This document shows positions 1 to 11,426 of a DNA stretch of 64,000 nucleotides, one piece after another. Within the stretch, counting starts at the first letter, position 1, and every line of letters begins with the position of its first letter. The stretch is from Spirometra erinaceieuropaei (Eukaryota; Platyhelminthes; Cestoda; Diphyllobothriidea; Diphyllobothriidae), in NCBI GenBank assembly GCA_902702965.1, contig CACRXP010000671.1, positions 4,755 to 68,754 on the forward strand. The letters run 5' to 3'. The notes under the pieces were generated by a model that saw only the letters and a list, made by a program, of their open reading frames with translations, had not been told where the DNA came from and searched no databases. The position numbers were made by a program, and so were the translations under genes.

Positions 1-270
1 GCACGCATTTTTCTCATTGATCTTACAATGCCCTTAGACATTCAATTATATTTCATGGAAAACGTGCATAAAATAAACATTATTTTACTCCTTCCGCAGA
101 AAATGACGTTTCCTTCCAATTTTATACACGAAGGAAGAATTGAATTCGGTTTTAAATAAGTTTCTAATTCCCGAATGATTTCAAACCCGACTTGCTGTTA
201 CACTTGCATTTAGGCTTTCAAAAGTACAAGCCGTATGTTTTCCGTGTACAGAAAACCATGGATTTTTCTA
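1..270 (+). repeat. AT-rich dispersed repeat, copy 1
   Basis: The first 270 bases recur in diverged form at 57660-57835 (same strand) and 57970-58078 (opposite strand); a shorter match lies near 46890-46970. Shared blocks include 'ttcatggaaaac', 'gcataa', 'ttttact' and 'cttccaattt'. No coding potential is seen. The class is unknown, and both ends are uncertain because the window begins inside the copy. Confidence 0.5.
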
Positions 271-327
271 AGGCATTAAGAGGAGACCGTGCGTGTTACA
301 TAAAATTAATCAGCGGATTTTAGCAAT

Positions 328-669
328 ATGGTTGACTTTACAAGCCAAATTCGTAAATGCATATACATGACGTTTTATGAAAGGCAATTCCATGGTAGTA
401 AACAATCTAAACATAAGAAGCATTTTGAAAACGAATTATACCCTTCGTTTGAGTATAACATTGGAAGAAGAGGTGATTTTCTACTGAATAAGCAAGGTAA
501 TGAATATTTTATGCAGGTAGCTATATTACTCAGTGCTACTAGAAACTCATCCATTCAGTTGTCTTTGCCTTATGTTAGCCAAGTTTTTAAGCAAAATGAG
601 GTGAAATTCAGAATGAATAATCGTTTTGAGACTATTTCTGCTTTTGTTTCGTCTATGAAGAGCAAATAA
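328..669 (+). CDS. hypothetical 113-residue ORF or terminal exon
   Basis: An open frame of 113 codons starts with ATG. It is preceded by a T-rich acceptor-like 'gcggattttag' at about 320, and an AATAAA at 679-684 lies about 10 bases after the stop. It could therefore be a last exon. The product is basic and aromatic-rich with no motif I recognise. In AT-rich DNA this length is only weak evidence for a gene. Confidence 0.25.
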   Translation: MVDFTSQIRKCIYMTFYERQFHGSKQSKHKKHFENELYPSFEYNIGRRGDFLLNKQGNEYFMQVAILLSATRNSSIQLSLPYVSQVFKQNEVKFRMNNRFETISAFVSSMKSK

Positions 670-3600
670 ACAAATGTCTAATAAATATCCCCCAATGTTA
701 GCGGATATCTCATCTGAGGCGAGGTGTACTCTTTGTTATTATTAATGAAGAAGTCAGTCCTGTATCACCTTGGCTCGTAGAACAGACCACGTGTACGTTA
801 TTGGTATTTGGTCAGTGTATTTTCCATTGAAACCGGTTACCGGTATCATGCAGGAGATTGCAATGTTCATACTTTTCATCCAAGTCGAACAGGTGTTTCT
901 GACTTAAGACGCAGTAGGAAGGCATGGGTGTGTTGATAAATTAAGGAGCCTCAAAGCTGAGCGTCTCCGGGCCTCTTAGCCGTCGATAGCCGGCCGCAAA
1001 AGTCTTAAGTTCTGTGGACCTGCTATCTGAACACGTGCAGGCTGGTAATCAGTTATGCAAAAAAACAAACCCTTACAACTTCCTTGCTGACAAACGCGCT
1101 GCGATGGCAATCGAAAATATTGAGCACCTCGAAATTAACTTGTCCCGGCTTATTTGGAGTGCGGCGCAGCTCATGAGTGACTCTATGTTCGTTAAGCATT
1201 TTTTTCGGGGGTAACCGCAGATATGATTTGAGAAGATAGTGGGCCATACTCTTTGTGACATTATGAAACAAAGTGCACAGCTGTGCAGAATGTAGAGAAT
1301 GAGAAACGCACGACTGAGCGATTAGCTACCAGTAACCCTAACTAAAGCCCAACCCTTGCTCTACTTCCTCGACAATTTAGCTCAAATCCACCTGTACTAG
1401 GAGGGTTTTGCGTCTCCGTGTGCCGAGTTTAAACAAACAATCGCTTTCCGTAAAATTCCTTTTTCTTTAAACCCGAGATCAGCGACGCTTGTTATATGGT
1501 TCTTTTTATTATTGTCACCAGTCAGTCTAATAGAAGCGAAGATACGAGTCCAAGGAAGCAGTCTTCCTGGAGAAGACACGATTGCTGCGACAAGAGCTTT
1601 ATTAGTCTGGTGTTTCGAGGTCTTGCTCGAACCATTTTTGCTAATGTTAATTAATATTACGACTCTGGTTAGGTAATCTTTTCGAATATTCGTTAATATT
1701 TCATGATTTATTGCATTTTCTGTAAAACACTTTAAAATCATTTAATGCAAATTTAAACAAGACAGGCGTTTGTGCATTCTAACTGTGGAAAAACTTCCCA
1801 TAATATATGTTTTAAAATATAGACGATTTAGTGAATGTCACGTGGGCTAATGAAAATACAGCATCCCAGGTAGCCTGATTGGTAGCCTACGTAACCATAT
1901 GCTGTACATGTCTGCCTAGAATAAACCTAGTCTGGCATTGTTATTGGCACAATATCTTACTATTTACCTTATGCTGGGAGCTTCAATTACTTATTGCTTT
2001 TTAATTTAAGCGAGATGTAGTTATGTAGCCCCACCTGATGGGCACATTACTATTGAAGCTGGTGTTAGGGTTTAGGTTTAGGTGTTAGGACAACTTTTTC
2101 TCAATCGCCCAAATTACAGCATGGCATTCCAAGTAGCTTTTCGTCTGCATAAGAATACTTTACCTTGTCGCCTATGCGTTCTCCGGCCCCACCTCTAAAA
2201 ACCCTATTTTTACCGGTCTCGTATTACAAGTGGTTGGACATTGTTTGCTTCAGGTGGGGCTACACACCATCATTTGGCATTACGTTATCAGAAATTAACT
2301 ACAAACTTGAAATAGATTGGTATATTCTAGGCGTATAGGCACAGAACAAATTTTACAGCGGGTATTTGCGTAATAGTCATTGACTGCAGATAGGCAGGTA
2401 GCAGTATACTTTAGGCCAAAGTTATACCATACTAACAACACGGCTTTCAGTTCAGCTTTGAGAAATCAACAGCAAATCCGTGTTGACAACAGAGAAAAAC
2501 GCGGACTAGATATCAGTTAACATGAACATATTTGTTGATCAATGAACCAACCGATTAAAGTACGCCTTTTATTGGCTGTCTCCGACGCCTGTCAGTCTGG
2601 CTATGCAAGTACCAAAATACATGATGTCCGTTGTGTTGTGTAAAATAAAACTGATCAAATGCAATATAAAATTTTGATTAAAGAATTCGTCTTCCAAAGT
2701 TTTGGCAGTTAGCAAGATAGGTAAAAGTTTTTATCCGACAAAAAACGTTTAAGCAAGGAAAAGAAAAACTACACCGTTTTATTTTTAACCCTGCCCAAAT
2801 TAATATGTCTAACAGGAAACGGTGATTTGCACCAAGCTATAAAGTCAAATAAGTCCTGACACCTGACCTCATATGCAAAAACGCTGGCAATACAACGAGC
2901 TTGTCCGTGTTTAAAATTGTAAGGAAACTGTAAAAAATAAAAACGACAATAATAATTCAATTCTGTAAAGGTTAATGAATACTTTTCACGCAGACCTACC
3001 AGCGCACGACCACTATCAGCTTAAAAGCACCTGTCTTTTATCTAGATTTAATTATTTGACAAGATTACATCCGTCCGGTGACGTTTGCAGCTATAAGTCA
3101 TTAATAACGTTATGGCCTTATCACCGGTTCCGTTCTAATTTGTCATGACTGCTGGAGAGCTAGAGTGTAAGTTTCATTGTAAAAGTAAAACTTTTAAATA
3201 TGATAATTAACACTGAAAGATTAATAAACTGCAAAGACGCAAGGTCTTTTTTCACCCTTCTTTGATTACTATATCCAGAGTGTCGCCTTTATTTAAATGA
3301 TATTTGCATCTATTGAAGCATGTGTTTGTTGCTGTACAAAACACAATGCATAACTGCATTTTTCCATGCCGTTTTGCGTTTATTTCTACTAATATTTGCA
3401 TTTATTGAAGCATAAACTCGTTGTTGGAACAAACGCGACGCATGGTAAGCTGAACCGCGTTTTCACATGTTCTAAAACTGATATTCATATAGTACACCAA
3501 ACCAAAAACTGTGCCCTGTTTGTGAAAATACAAACCTGTTTTCCTTATGACTTTCGTCTGCGTTTGTGTGCCGTTTAGCACACAGGTGTATTCTTCTTTG

Positions 3601-3869
3601 TTAAGCTTCTTAAGCTTCGCGCGGTAGGAAAATATGACCAGCTGACCATACTTGTAGAGAACTGAAAGTGAAAATCTCCTATTAGTAAACTTAAACAAAG
3701 CTCTCAACTTTATATTCAAAAGCATGCAGGCAGGTGTTAAGCACTGCTCAATGTAGGCGAAATTCCGAGTTCTAGGTGTGGGCATCAGAAAAGAAGAAGA
3801 CTGTCCGGGCATTGGAAATGTCACAGCCACCAATATAATGGCCCACATCGCACACAAAACAAGGTGATT
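670..3869. other. AT-rich non-coding stretch
   Basis: No convincing gene or mobile element was found. Short ORFs at 1014-1214 (+) and 1397-1741 (-) look like chance; the latter could hold an exon ending at a 'ctg|gtgaca' donor near 1517, but nothing corroborates it. The motif 'atatttgcat' followed by 'tattgaagcat' occurs twice, near 3300 and 3392. The region reads as intron or intergenic DNA. Confidence 0.5.
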
Positions 3870-4090
3870 ATTGATTAGGGTCCAAGCCGCGAATGAGAAC
3901 TCAGCCAATCGATTTATCGATCTAGCGCTGGGGCACAGAACCCTGCTCAGTCACCTCCAGTCTTGGATAATCGATCGATGATTGGTTAGCACACGTATAC
4001 TTGTCGATTGTTCTGTTGTTGTACCTGACTTTGACGATGTGTTCCTGCACGAGTTTAAATGTTCAGAATAATAGACAGACTGCGTTGGCG
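3870..4090 (+). pseudogene. PLE 3' end remnant with degenerate ribozyme
   Basis: Translation of 3878-3975 gives ENSANRFIDLALGHRTLLSHLQ-like sequence in short blocks, matching the C-terminus of the PLE at 22 kb (ENSVNRFIDLAP...). About 60 bases further, 4031-4070 resembles the 22.7 kb hammerhead, but the core is TTGACGA and the GAAA is TAAA. This is a short old 3' fragment, probably inside an intron of the neighbouring minus-strand gene. Confidence 0.65.
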
Positions 4091-4497
4091 CTCAACTAGA
4101 CTTCTGCTTTAGTTAGGCTGGGCAATGTATTTGATCATATGCCCATAACACAAGTAAAGATGTCTGCTACTTGTTGGGAGTCGAAGCCCTGCGTCGCAGG
4201 CAGCAAAGGCCATCTCACATCTCTTCCGTCACGGAGGTGCAATCGATTTTATGCTATTTAAACATTGCACACTAAACGGATATTTAGAGCAAATTTATAC
4301 TAGTAGCATAGTTCCCAAGATCACAGCAATGTGTGACATAGAAACTAAGATTGTGAGTACCTTGTTCACTATTTTACAAACCTCTAGTCCGCGATCTTTC
4401 TAGGTAACGCCAAACAGATAAATATTGTCCTACTGGACTTGACTTTACATCCAATCAAAGCAACCATTCCAACGCCTGAAGGGTAATGTTTACTTAC

Positions 4498-4539
4498 ATG
4501 CAAGAGAATTTCCGAAACAATTATATGTTTTCCTTGACA
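4498..4539 (-). CDS. candidate exon (42 nt)
   Basis: The donor is a strong gtaagt (+ strand 'acttac' at 4492-4497); the acceptor is a short 'gatatag'. The exon would enter in phase 1 and leave in phase 1, which agrees with the 21-nt exon upstream. The nearer alternative acceptor ('tttag') gives a stop in this phase. This is the weakest member of the exon chain. Confidence 0.3.
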
Positions 4540-4977
4540 CTATATCCTAAACATATTGTAACGACATTAACACACGTTTTGCAAGTTTTAGACTTTTGAG
4601 AACGAAAATGTGTTTTTTTTCACCACCATACACTCATTTGCATCTGTTTGACATTAATAAGTTTCAGAAACGCATATTTCTGCTTTTGTTATTGTATTTA
4701 TCATGCACCTCCGAATAAAATAGACTCAGCCACCATTTAATAACTTAAATTTCCTGAGCTCCGTTAGATCAGATCATGGTGGAAACAAATACATGCTCAT
4801 ATTTTTGATTCTGTTGAAGTTTAAAAATATCCGTCGTATTCACAGTAAAAAATGTTTAATAAATCACAGACACATGTTTAATCGACTATTATTAATACTT
4901 AATGTCAAATCTGCATTGGCATTTTAATGTTTGTTTCGTTTTAGTATGATGTTTTTATTTGCGATGCTTTCCCTTAC

Positions 4978-4998
4978 GATGTGAAACTCTGCTTTCAT
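4978..4998 (-). CDS. candidate micro-exon (21 nt)
   Basis: On the minus strand 'aactcttaag' precedes 21 nt, which are followed by 'gtaagg'. It starts and ends in phase 1, so it can be skipped without a frameshift. It would add DESRVSH-type residues to the product. Because it is so short, it rests only on its splice sites and phase agreement. Confidence 0.35.
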
Positions 4999-5185
4999 CT
5001 TAAGAGTTAACAAAATTGATCGTCAGGGTAAACTAAAAAATCACACCTAGCATCCCACATTCAAATAGCTTAAAATGGCTCGTTAATTTTGCGAAAACAA
5101 AACTGACTGGGGCGAAATCAGCGACAGCCAGCTTTTCTTAAGTTTCAATTATATAGTTGATTTTGTGCTGTTATAAGCAACTCAC

Positions 5186-5249
5186 CGCAAGGCTTTGCGT
5201 GGGCACCCTTACCGCCGCAGATGTCTCTATTCCATGTTCCACACCTAAA
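5186..5249 (-). CDS. exon of unknown multi-exon gene (64 nt)
   Basis: Acceptor 'attaccactag' and strong donor gtgagt (complement at 5181-5185). Entering in phase 0, it codes for FRCGTWNRDICGGKGAHAKPC in two blocks and leaves in phase 1. The segment is unusually rich in Cys and Gly. The upstream exon at 5367-5461 ends in phase 0, as required. An alternative acceptor five bases further in ('tttag') would change the phase. Confidence 0.5.
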
Positions 5250-5366
5250 CTAGTGGTAATAGAAGTTTTCAGAACATTAAGTACATTCAAGCATGCTATT
5301 AGTCTCCAAAGCTGGATGAAAATACGACATTAAAAGGACGCAGAACATAGAAGAACGCAGACATAC

Positions 5367-5461
5367 CTTTGTTATGTTCTTTTGACCCACATCCATTATC
5401 CAATATAGCATGAACTCGTGACGGTTAATGCTTTGATCGAACTCGTGATAGAGGAAGGTTC
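5367..5461 (-). CDS. exon of unknown multi-exon gene (95 nt)
   Basis: One of the best exon calls here: pyrimidine-rich acceptor 'ctggttctttgtag' and donor 'acaaag|gtatgt'. It codes for (R)TFLYHEFDQSINRHEF followed by MLYWIMDVGQKNITK. It enters in phase 1 and leaves in phase 0. I do not recognise the family. Confidence 0.6.
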
Positions 5462-5873
5462 CTACAAAGAACCAGGCAGACACCCTCAAATGGACGTTTT
5501 CGCACAACTAATTTCAAAACGACAGAATAAAGCGAATTGGTCAGATTCAGAATACAGCCATATGTATACTTGTGATAATTGTAAAGCACACAGGCAACAC
5601 GAAACTCAAACAAATATGTGTATTAGCCATCGCGGAGCCTCGTGAAGCCGCTAAAGGCCCTTGTAGATGCGGTGGGATTGTTTTGTGGAAAATTTAGTTG
5701 TGCTGTCTATAAAATGCGCACAGTTTAAAGACCGCGTCAAGCCGCAGTCCCGTCGGGCGAGCATAAAACCCTTCCTAGAACACTTAAAAAAGCAACCGAC
5801 GATAAAGTTTAGGTTAATCCAAATCCATCGCATTTTTGATTTTCGGTGAACAGTTAGATATAAGGAGGTATAC

Positions 5874-5989
5874 TTTTACAAGATAGGAGGCTTAAACAAA
5901 ATGGCTCTGAGATCGAATGAGAAATGATTACAACTCTGCCGTTCTTATCTTTCCAAAAATGGCTTGCAATCAGTTTGAAATTGCGCTCT
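5874..5989 (-). CDS. exon of unknown multi-exon gene (116 nt)
   Basis: The acceptor is 'cccttgggagcag'. The frame reads ERNFKLIASHFWKDKNGRV and continues VIISHSISEPFCLSLLSCK. The donor is chosen as 'taaaa|gtatac' because it leaves phase 1, as the next exon needs; the alternative 'gtt|gtaatc' would leave phase 0. The intron to the preceding micro-exon is only about 60 nt. Confidence 0.5.
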
Positions 5990-6051
5990 CTGCTCCCAAG
6001 GGTGGTTTTACAAAACACAGATAGACGTTGAGCAACCAACGCCAAACTTAC

Positions 6052-6075
6052 GATGTTTCGAAAAGGGCAGTCTTT
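6052..6075 (-). CDS. candidate micro-exon (24 nt)
   Basis: It is bounded by the donor 'aacatc|gtaagt' and an acceptor formed by a T-rich tandem array ending 'tattttag'. It is 24 nt long (divisible by three) and enters and leaves in phase 2. It joins the exons on both sides in frame and contributes residues of the type RKTALFETS. Micro-exons are a known feature of parasitic flatworm genes. Confidence 0.5.
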
Positions 6076-6104
6076 CTAAAATATAAAATATAAAATATAA
6101 ATGA
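6076..6104 (+). repeat. short tandem array (AAAATAT)n
   Basis: About three and a half copies of a 7-base unit. On the minus strand this is a T-rich run directly in front of the 24-nt exon, so it probably serves as that exon's acceptor tract. Confidence 0.8.
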
Positions 6105-7077
6105 ATAAGGTCGTTTATCTTTCAAAAGCCTAATACAACGTGATAATTAAACGGTAGCGCATATAATTCAGCCCAAAACCAAAGGATGTTTTGCTTTAAA
6201 AAATTAGACGACTTACCAGTATTACTTGAAACTAGAAATAATTTATGTTGTCGGAACGCATTTATCTAGGCTTGTAATGGAAATCTAAATTAAAAATCAA
6301 AGTTTCGTTTACATAGGCTTTCTAAGTACAACTGATAATCAGGCGCCATTTATACACTTTATACGCTTGGCGATAGAGGCCAATATAAAGCAAGGTTTTA
6401 TACATTTTAGGCGTTTAATTGCAATGACGAGTAAATATTGCAGCTTACTAGAAAAATATTAACTTCTTGCACTATTATTTTGGAAAATGAAAAATGTTTT
6501 CGTAAAGCATAAACAATTCCAAAAAATGCTAGAGATTCTCACTGCCCATAGGCATTTCCAGGTTTGCCCAAAATATAAAGTGACTCAGAATGCCCATACT
6601 TTACTGAGTGTTCAAGTTATTGGAATGGTTTAGATAAATGGATTATTAATCAATAAACATCTTTTGGGACGCAATTGAATAACTTTGACTTACCGAACAT
6701 TTGTTCCTCGGTCATGTTATTCATAAACTGGTGGCCATGACAATAACCCTTCAGTTTTATTTAATCGCCCATCTGAAAAATACAGACGATGGACTAGTAA
6801 AAAAAGGGAGATTAAGAAAAAGGGCACTTTAAAAAATTAGTGAATGAAAGCCGCTTTTGGGACTTTAGAATGGGCGTTTGCTGTATTCGGTCAATTAAAA
6901 GGGAAAATAATTTTTGTCTGTCGAAGCATATTTAAGTGAAGATTTAGGACATTTTCAAGTACTGCGGCCTGACAGAATGCCAATAAAACATCAATATGAG
7001 CGTCTACGATAACGATTTATGACCAATAAGCCGGTAAACCTAGAAAAGCGACTTCAACTTAGCCATTTTTATACTAC

Positions 7078-7211
7078 CGTGCTTTTCTTGTAAGAACGAT
7101 ATCTGCCGTACATGCAACCAAGGAAGCGGTGCCCTCTAAAACATACTCCTCATCATAGTCACATTGAATCATCTCAATTCGAAATATTTGACGATGCAAG
7201 CATGCACTCGA
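7078..7211 (-). CDS. exon of unknown multi-exon gene (134 nt)
   Basis: Acceptor 'aatatcactcag' and donor 'gcacg|gtagta'. It codes for SSACLHRQIFRIEMIQCDYD, then EEYVLEGTASLVACTADIVL and TRKA. It enters in phase 0 and leaves in phase 2, matching the following 24-nt exon. The intron before it is short, about 75 nt. Confidence 0.55.
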
Positions 7212-7285
7212 CTGAGTGATATTTAAACGTTTCATTAATAGAATATTTAATGAATGTGAGTATTTAGTACAAATAACTCGTCTAC

Positions 7286-7497
7286 TCTCTTTCCAAGTCG
7301 CGAAGAAGAAATAGGAATAACATTTCTGAGGGTGCAGCATACATGATGCCAACAAACGTTTCTGAAAAAATTGACAGACATACAGTTTTCCGTTTTTTCG
7401 TATCTTAATTGGAGGATCAAGAAACGACAGCGCTTTTCACAAGCTTGAAGCTTTGATATTCGTCTACCCTCGCTGTTGTGCCAAAATGCAGTTCTAA
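7286..7497 (-). CDS. exon of unknown multi-exon gene (212 nt)
   Basis: Acceptor 'cccaataatttag'; the donor 'aaagaga|gtagac' is chosen because it gives the phase 0 exit that the next exon needs. It codes for (V)RTAFWHNSEGRRISKLQ, then ACEKRCRFLILQLRYEKTEN and a Cys-rich tail. A stronger donor, 'aact|gtatgt', lies inside it but would break the downstream frame; it could reflect alternative splicing. Confidence 0.5.
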
Positions 7498-8435
7498 CTA
7501 AATTATTGGGCACAATGTGTGCGTAGAATGAAATTAAGGAAATCAACCACAGTACATAAGGTGAGTTATATAAGAGAATAATGGAAAAAAACAACCAACC
7601 CAAGGGTATACGTTCCAGGAGCAGTGATCTCCGATAAACAAATTTTCTGGAAAGAAACGATACCCTTTTAGGTAAAACAGTGTTTAAAAGGCAAATGTTT
7701 ATATATAATGTTTTAGCCTACATTTTTGATGCTATTTGGTAGTCGGCGCAAAAATTATTATGACCTCAAAGCTTTCTTGGAAACTTATGATTTGAAGTTT
7801 AATTTCGGGTTTTTGCATTTGTGGAACAATTTGTTTTGTCACTTACCATAAGGATACTCGAGAATATGTCCTAGCATATCTTAAATGTTGTGTCTACAAT
7901 ATTCCCTTAATTTCAGTCGAATTGATTTGCGACGTCTTTGTAAATGAAATGGTTCTTGCAACCTCATTTCCACATAATAATGGGGCATACTACATTAAGC
8001 TTCTTGCAGATTTAAACTTAGAAATTTACGTTAAAAGTAACCATCAAATGAAAAACTACTAGAAGAGGCAATACTAATATTTATTACACCTGTGTAAATA
8101 ACCGTGCTCTATCAACCGCTGAGATTTTTATAAAGTCGAAAGTTGACAATTATGTTGCTTACACAGTAGTCGAAATTAAGGATTAAGCAAAATAGCTAAC
8201 ATTTTTTCATGAGCGACTTTTGCTAGGCATATACTTCTGCGATCCATACAACGGCAATTTTGCTTTTTAAAGGTCAAATAGGTAAACGGTCGGTAATCAC
8301 GAAGACCATTTTTCAAATTTAATTAGGTCGGCTCTAAACACTGATTGTTAAATGCTTCTGCAAGTTTGTAAACAAAATCGACTGGAAACTATTGAATAAA
8401 CTAGACATTTACTATCAAAAATAGGTAAAAATTAC

Positions 8436-8518
8436 CCGACCCATGTTCGTCATCATTATCTTCCACATTACCGAATCCGAATTCGTTTCCATATGAAGGC
8501 TTCGAGTCTTCTAATATT
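8436..8518 (-). CDS. exon of unknown multi-exon gene (83 nt)
   Basis: A clear exon: acceptor 'ttatttccctacag' and donor 'gtcgg|gtaatt'. The peptide is ILEDSKPSYGNEFGFGNVED then NDDEHGS, an acidic, Gly-containing and probably disordered segment. It enters in phase 2 and leaves in phase 1, consistent with both neighbouring exons. Confidence 0.6.
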
Positions 8519-8980
8519 CTGTAGGGAAATAAGCCTATAGTGAGAGAAAACAGATAAAATGGCAGACATTTGTGATATGTCCACTTCCGGCATACGCACC
8601 AAATTCTTGTTTTGATTACAAGCAATCACTCAAATAAATAAAGCATGTAACTACGTTTCACTCCGTTGACAGTACATGTACTGGTTTAAGATCGATTAAA
8701 CAATTAAAGTTAGCATACAAATGCCAGCCTACATTTAAAAGCTGAAACTAAGAGTCATTTGGCATAATAAAAAATATTTGAAATTTACATTTAAACTTTT
8801 TCTAAATCGGTGTTCCGTTTTGGGCATGTGGTTCCATCACAATAAATCATATATGTACGGGTGTATACGCTTTGGGATATAAACGGACCTAATCAGGTAC
8901 ATTTATAATATTGCCTAGCTTTAGAGACCTTGATAAACTCGCCAGTACCCAAACATTCTAGCGTAAAAATGGAGAAATAC

Positions 8981-9075
8981 CTCAACAAACTCGTAGAACT
9001 AGACATATTTCGTTTATCCGATTTTCTGGCGGACGACTGAAGAGGTTGGAAATTGCCGCTGTCATCACATATCGC
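8981..9075 (-). CDS. exon of unknown multi-exon gene (95 nt)
   Basis: Acceptor 'gtcatccatcgag' and donor 'tgttgag|gtattt'. It codes for AICDDSGNFQPLQSSARKSD then KRNMSSSTSLL(R), a Ser-rich linker. It enters in phase 0 and leaves in phase 2. An alternative acceptor at 9113 ('ttgtgtag') would lengthen it to 9112 but does not match the phase of the upstream exon. Confidence 0.55.
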
Positions 9076-9139
9076 CTCGATGGATGACAGTAGGTGTAAC
9101 CACCCACCGTCACTACACAAAGCATTTAAGCTAACTTAC

Positions 9140-9342
9140 CGGATTTGGCGCAGATTCGGACAGAGCAGACACTTCGGGGAAAAACCTGCAAACTACTATG
9201 AACCTGGATGACAGGGCAGGTAGTAGCTGCCCAATAGTAAAATGACGTCCACCGCGAAATCGTGATTCACACAAATGGGACCCGGCCGCATCAACGAGGT
9301 CGATTAGGCCAAATGTCTCTCGCAAGTTGACATCCGCACAAT
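9140..9342 (-). CDS. exon of unknown multi-exon gene (203 nt)
   Basis: The donor is an excellent 'aatccg|gtaagt'; the acceptor 'aatggcttacag' has a weak pyrimidine tract. The frame reads (D)CADVNLRETFGLIDLVDAA, GSHLCESRFRGGRHFTIGQL, LPALSSRFIVVCRFFPEVSA and LSESAPNP. This is the longest well-behaved peptide of the gene and looks like a folded hydrophobic domain, but I cannot name it. It enters in phase 1 and leaves in phase 0. Confidence 0.6.
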
Positions 9343-10121
9343 CTGTAAGCCATTCGGTCCAAAGCGCTTAATCTTCTCTCCACCATTTTAAGGGTGGATA
9401 ATTTGCCTAGGTAGTGTATTTAGCCACACGGGGAATAAGCTGCCTCATACTGATTCAGTCTGTCATTTTCGGTGAGAGGATTTTTAAAATATTTACGAAG
9501 TAACTGAAAAAGAAAGCACTATAGCCCAAAAACGACCACATGAATTTTGCGCGGGAACCGATAATTATGTCAGTTATAAGGTTGCATATCGACTAAAATT
9601 TACTCATATTATTTAATCTGATTACGTCTGGAATGTTGAATAGGAATGTAAATCAGAACAATAAAACGAATAGAAATTTTTGTTCCCGACAAAACATTCT
9701 GACACTTCTGTCTGGCGTACACATTTTGTATAGCAATAGGAAATAAAAGTGAAAAAATTTGCCTCTCCTCTTTAATATGCATGGGTTTTCCCAAAATGAA
9801 CAATGGACGCTAGAACGAAAAACCAGACTTAGTGCTTTTAGTGACAAAAACTGAGATCAAAATTTTAAAAAAACTTAACTATTGTGAATTTTTTCTGTCT
9901 ACCAGTTCGCTCAAGAATGCGTCCTCTTCTCTTGCATAAAATTTGTCTACGTAATTTTATTGTGTGAAATATTTATAAATTTGAGGTAAAAAGTAGTTTC
10001 GCGATATAATCGGGCCATGTTCTATGCCATAACTTGTTCGAGACTTCAGTTGCATATTTATGCAGGTTTTTCTTTGAGACGAGATGAGCATACATTGATA
10101 TTCATTTTTTTCTGATGTTAC

Positions 10122-10204
10122 CTGGCGGAATCACACTGCCCACGCACGGGTTATGTTTTAGAGACGAGATGTTATATCGATTTTTAAAGGCCACGCTACC
10201 GCCT
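10122..10204 (-). CDS. exon of unknown multi-exon gene (about 83 nt)
   Basis: The donor is 'ccgccag|gtaaca'; the acceptor is 'aaaatcgcatag' or the same site two bases later. It codes for GGSVAFKNRYNISSLKHNPC then VGSVIPP. It leaves in phase 1, as the next exon requires. The join to the exon at 11268-11370 is not settled. Confidence 0.5.
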
Positions 10205-11267
10205 CTATGCGATTTTATATCATGAAGTATAAAAATAAGCCAAACAGGTATGAGGTCTTTTGTGAATTTGAAAATTCTATGAGTTAACATTAAATTAACT
10301 AGTACCAAATAGTTAGTTTGAATGTAAAACACATAAAACATTAATTTTCGTGTTGTCTAATATTTTCCTATACGTAATTTAAAGATGGTACGAGCAAAAC
10401 ATTAGCCGTTTCTGCAAAATATCCATATTTATAACGTTTCTTGGCCGTGCATTGATGGTCATCAAATGGGCCCTCGAAAGTATAAAAAGGGCTCTCGAAA
10501 AAAAGTATATAAAATCTGTCTTCATGAGCAATAGGCTGAGAACACTGAAAATCATAAAGTATTAAGCGACATTTTAGGGCCGATCTGAAACTGTGCGTTC
10601 AATAGGAATAAAGGAAAAACGCAAGATAATTTGACAAAAATTCCTCTTTAGATACGCAAAATGACATGTTTTCGATTACATCTCCACGTGCAGTATAACT
10701 ATGACTGTTATTCGTATTACTTTACAGATTAATATCCGGTTTGGATGTCTGATTTTTCGCTCTTCTTTTAAATTAGTTGAGAAAGTGGGCAAACAATATT
10801 TCCTCACTATATCATGTCCGTGGGGATAAAAATAAAACCTAATTTAAAGCGCACCTTGCCAGTGGATTGATTTAGACATTGCCCAACGACCATCTTAGGT
10901 ACAGAGAATGTTATCAATATTCTTCTCCGAGCGATAAAATGTCAGGTGAACTTTTAATGTCTCGAAGTATTGCACGAGATCCATTAACAGAAAAATTAGG
11001 TTAAACGGCACAGTCGTCAATGAGAAGTATGAAAATTAGGTTTGTCGACTATCTTGTTATTGGGAATATATATTTATATGAAATGTAATTTGTCACGTGT
11101 GCCAAAAGAAAGATTTACATTATATTTTGGTTTTTCTTCAAAAAAAGGTTTCACATAGAAACATGCGAAAAGATCAAGATGGCGTTAATAGAATCATTTT
11201 ATATTTCGCCGGTTATAATTGTCATTTTAACATGCATTATCTCAAGCAAAGATAGGTCACGGATTAC

Positions 11268-11370
11268 AGGCAATGAACTTAGGCTGCAATGATCACCCAC
11301 CACAATCTCCGTGCGGCATACGTGTCGGCTGTCTTGTGCAAACTCTATATCCATTTCTCCAGCAGGTAAT
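11268..11370 (-). CDS. exon of unknown multi-exon gene (103 nt)
   Basis: Acceptor 'tttttgtatcctacgacag' and donor 'ttgcct|gtaatc'. The open frame reads LPAGEMDIEFAQDSRHVCRT then EIVVGDHCSLSSLP. It enters in phase 2 and leaves in phase 0, which does not match either acceptor of the 10.2 kb exon. An internal 'gtgg|gtgatc' donor (phase 1), or a missed exon, would reconcile them. Confidence 0.45.
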
Positions 11371-11426
11371 CTGTCGTAGGATACAAAAAATTTTGTGAGT
11401 TTCCAAAAACTACGGAAAACTGTTCA

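Noticed and set aside
3402..3908. 168-codon ORF on the minus strand
   Set aside because: Its 5' part is antisense to the PLE remnant at 3.87-4.09 kb and the rest lacks any motif, so the frame is probably fortuitous.
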